From the NCBI GenBank assembly GCA_023301205.1, contig JALZVC010000125.1:1-8552 (forward strand): DNA of 8,552 bases, written 5' to 3'. The notes below the pieces were generated by a model that worked only from the letters and a program-made list of their open reading frames with translations, was not told the origin of the DNA and did not search any database. Shown in pieces: positions 8,132-8,552 of the stretch (position 1 is the first letter of the stretch; every line of letters starts with the position of its first letter). The translations under genes and the position numbers were made by a program. This stretch comes from Flavobacteriaceae bacterium (GTDB lineage Bacteria; Bacteroidota; Bacteroidia; Flavobacteriales; Flavobacteriaceae).

Positions 8132-8156
8132 TCAAACCAAAAGAATATTATTAATA

Positions 8157-8537
8157 ATGAATGTACCAGCAAATTTAAAATACACAAAAGACCACGAATG
8201 GATCTTAATTGAAGGTGATATAGCAACTGTAGGCATTACAGATTTTGCTCAAGGCGAATTGGGTGATATTGTATATGTAGAAGTCGAAACACTTGATGAG
8301 ACATTAGAAGTAGATGGAGTTTTTGGAACCGTAGAGGCGGTTAAAACAGTGTCAGATCTATTTTTACCTTTATCAGGAGAAATAATTGAATTTAATGATT
8401 CGCTAGAGTCTGAACCAGAAAAGGTAAATAGCGATCCTTATGGTGATGGATGGATGATTAAAATTAAATTCACAAAACCTGATGAAGTAGAATCACTTCT
8501 AGATGAAGCAGCTTATAAAGATCTTATCGGATCCTAA
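8157..8537 (+). CDS. gcvH: Glycine cleavage system H protein (lipoyl carrier)
   Basis: GcvH carries the aminomethyl group of glycine on a lipoyl arm, shuttling between the P protein (decarboxylase), T protein (aminomethyltransferase) and L protein (dihydrolipoyl dehydrogenase) in the cytoplasm, and so feeds one-carbon units to tetrahydrofolate. The 126-residue product is full length. It opens with the family start NVPANLKYTKDHEW (2-15), has GITDFAQGELGDIVYVE (26-42), and carries the lipoylation site in VEAVKTVSDL, with K63 the modified lysine. NSDPYGDGWM (91-100) and the C-terminal LLDEAAYKDLIGS (114-126) are also typical. The ATG at 8157 is chosen because it gives the family N-terminus; the frame is open back to 8037, but that extension lies inside sprA. 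The 25-nt gap after sprA has no hairpin or good promoter, so co-transcription with sprA is likely. No glycine riboswitch is seen. The P and T protein genes are not in the window, so this is the detached gcvH arrangement. Confidence 0.97.
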   Translation: MNVPANLKYTKDHEWILIEGDIATVGITDFAQGELGDIVYVEVETLDETLEVDGVFGTVEAVKTVSDLFLPLSGEIIEFNDSLESEPEKVNSDPYGDGWMIKIKFTKPDEVESLLDEAAYKDLIGS

Positions 8538-8552
8538 AAACCTTATTTTCGT
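8538..8552. other. Short tail after gcvH, no feature seen
   Basis: Fifteen bases follow the gcvH stop codon. They contain no start codon and no complete terminator hairpin, so it cannot be decided whether the operon continues to the right. Confidence 0.6.

Noticed and set aside
8037..8156. Upstream in-frame extension of gcvH from an ATG at 8037
   Set aside because: The extra 40 residues would be encoded inside sprA in another frame and have no counterpart in H proteins; the ATG at 8157 gives the exact family N-terminus.
8147..8158. ATTATTAATAAT, a perfect 12-bp palindrome overlapping the gcvH start codon
   Set aside because: It is made only of A and T in a very AT-rich spacer, where such palindromes arise easily; A/T-rich sequence before starts is usual in this phylum.

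Overview
The window is AT-rich chromosomal DNA of a Bacteroidota bacterium, most likely a member of the Flavobacteriaceae. The main reason is a complete gene for SprA, the giant outer-membrane translocon of the type IX secretion system (T9SS), which is confined to Bacteroidota. Supporting signs are a TAnnTTTG-type -7 promoter box and the lack of Shine-Dalgarno sequences before the genes.

Layout: (1) 1-102, the last 33 codons of a gene that enters from the left, probably the C-terminus of an NADP-dependent malic enzyme (MaeB). (2) 103-300, a 198-bp noncoding gap with two AT-rich hairpins that may end the upstream transcript, a Bacteroidota-type -7 box at 273-280, and a GC-rich inverted repeat touching the next start codon. 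(3) 301-882, ruvA, the Holliday-junction DNA-binding subunit. (4) 887-8131, sprA, 2414 codons, which fills about 85% of the window; it starts 4 nt after ruvA, apparently at a TTG codon. (5) 8157-8537, gcvH, the lipoyl carrier protein of the glycine cleavage system, 25 nt after sprA. (6) 8538-8552, a short tail with no feature.

ruvA, sprA and gcvH lie on one strand with gaps of 4 and 25 nt, so they probably form one transcription unit driven from the 103-300 gap. The three products do not share a pathway: DNA recombination, protein export and gliding, and one-carbon metabolism. The grouping matches what I recall of flavobacterial genomes and looks like conserved housekeeping synteny, not a dedicated new system. 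I see no mobile element, CRISPR array, RNA gene or defence module. The points worth a second look are modest: the non-ATG start and coupling of sprA, an apparently cysteine-free 2414-residue SprA, a charged low-complexity insertion in its C-terminal barrel region, an acidic N-terminus on the mature protein, and the structured leader before ruvA.
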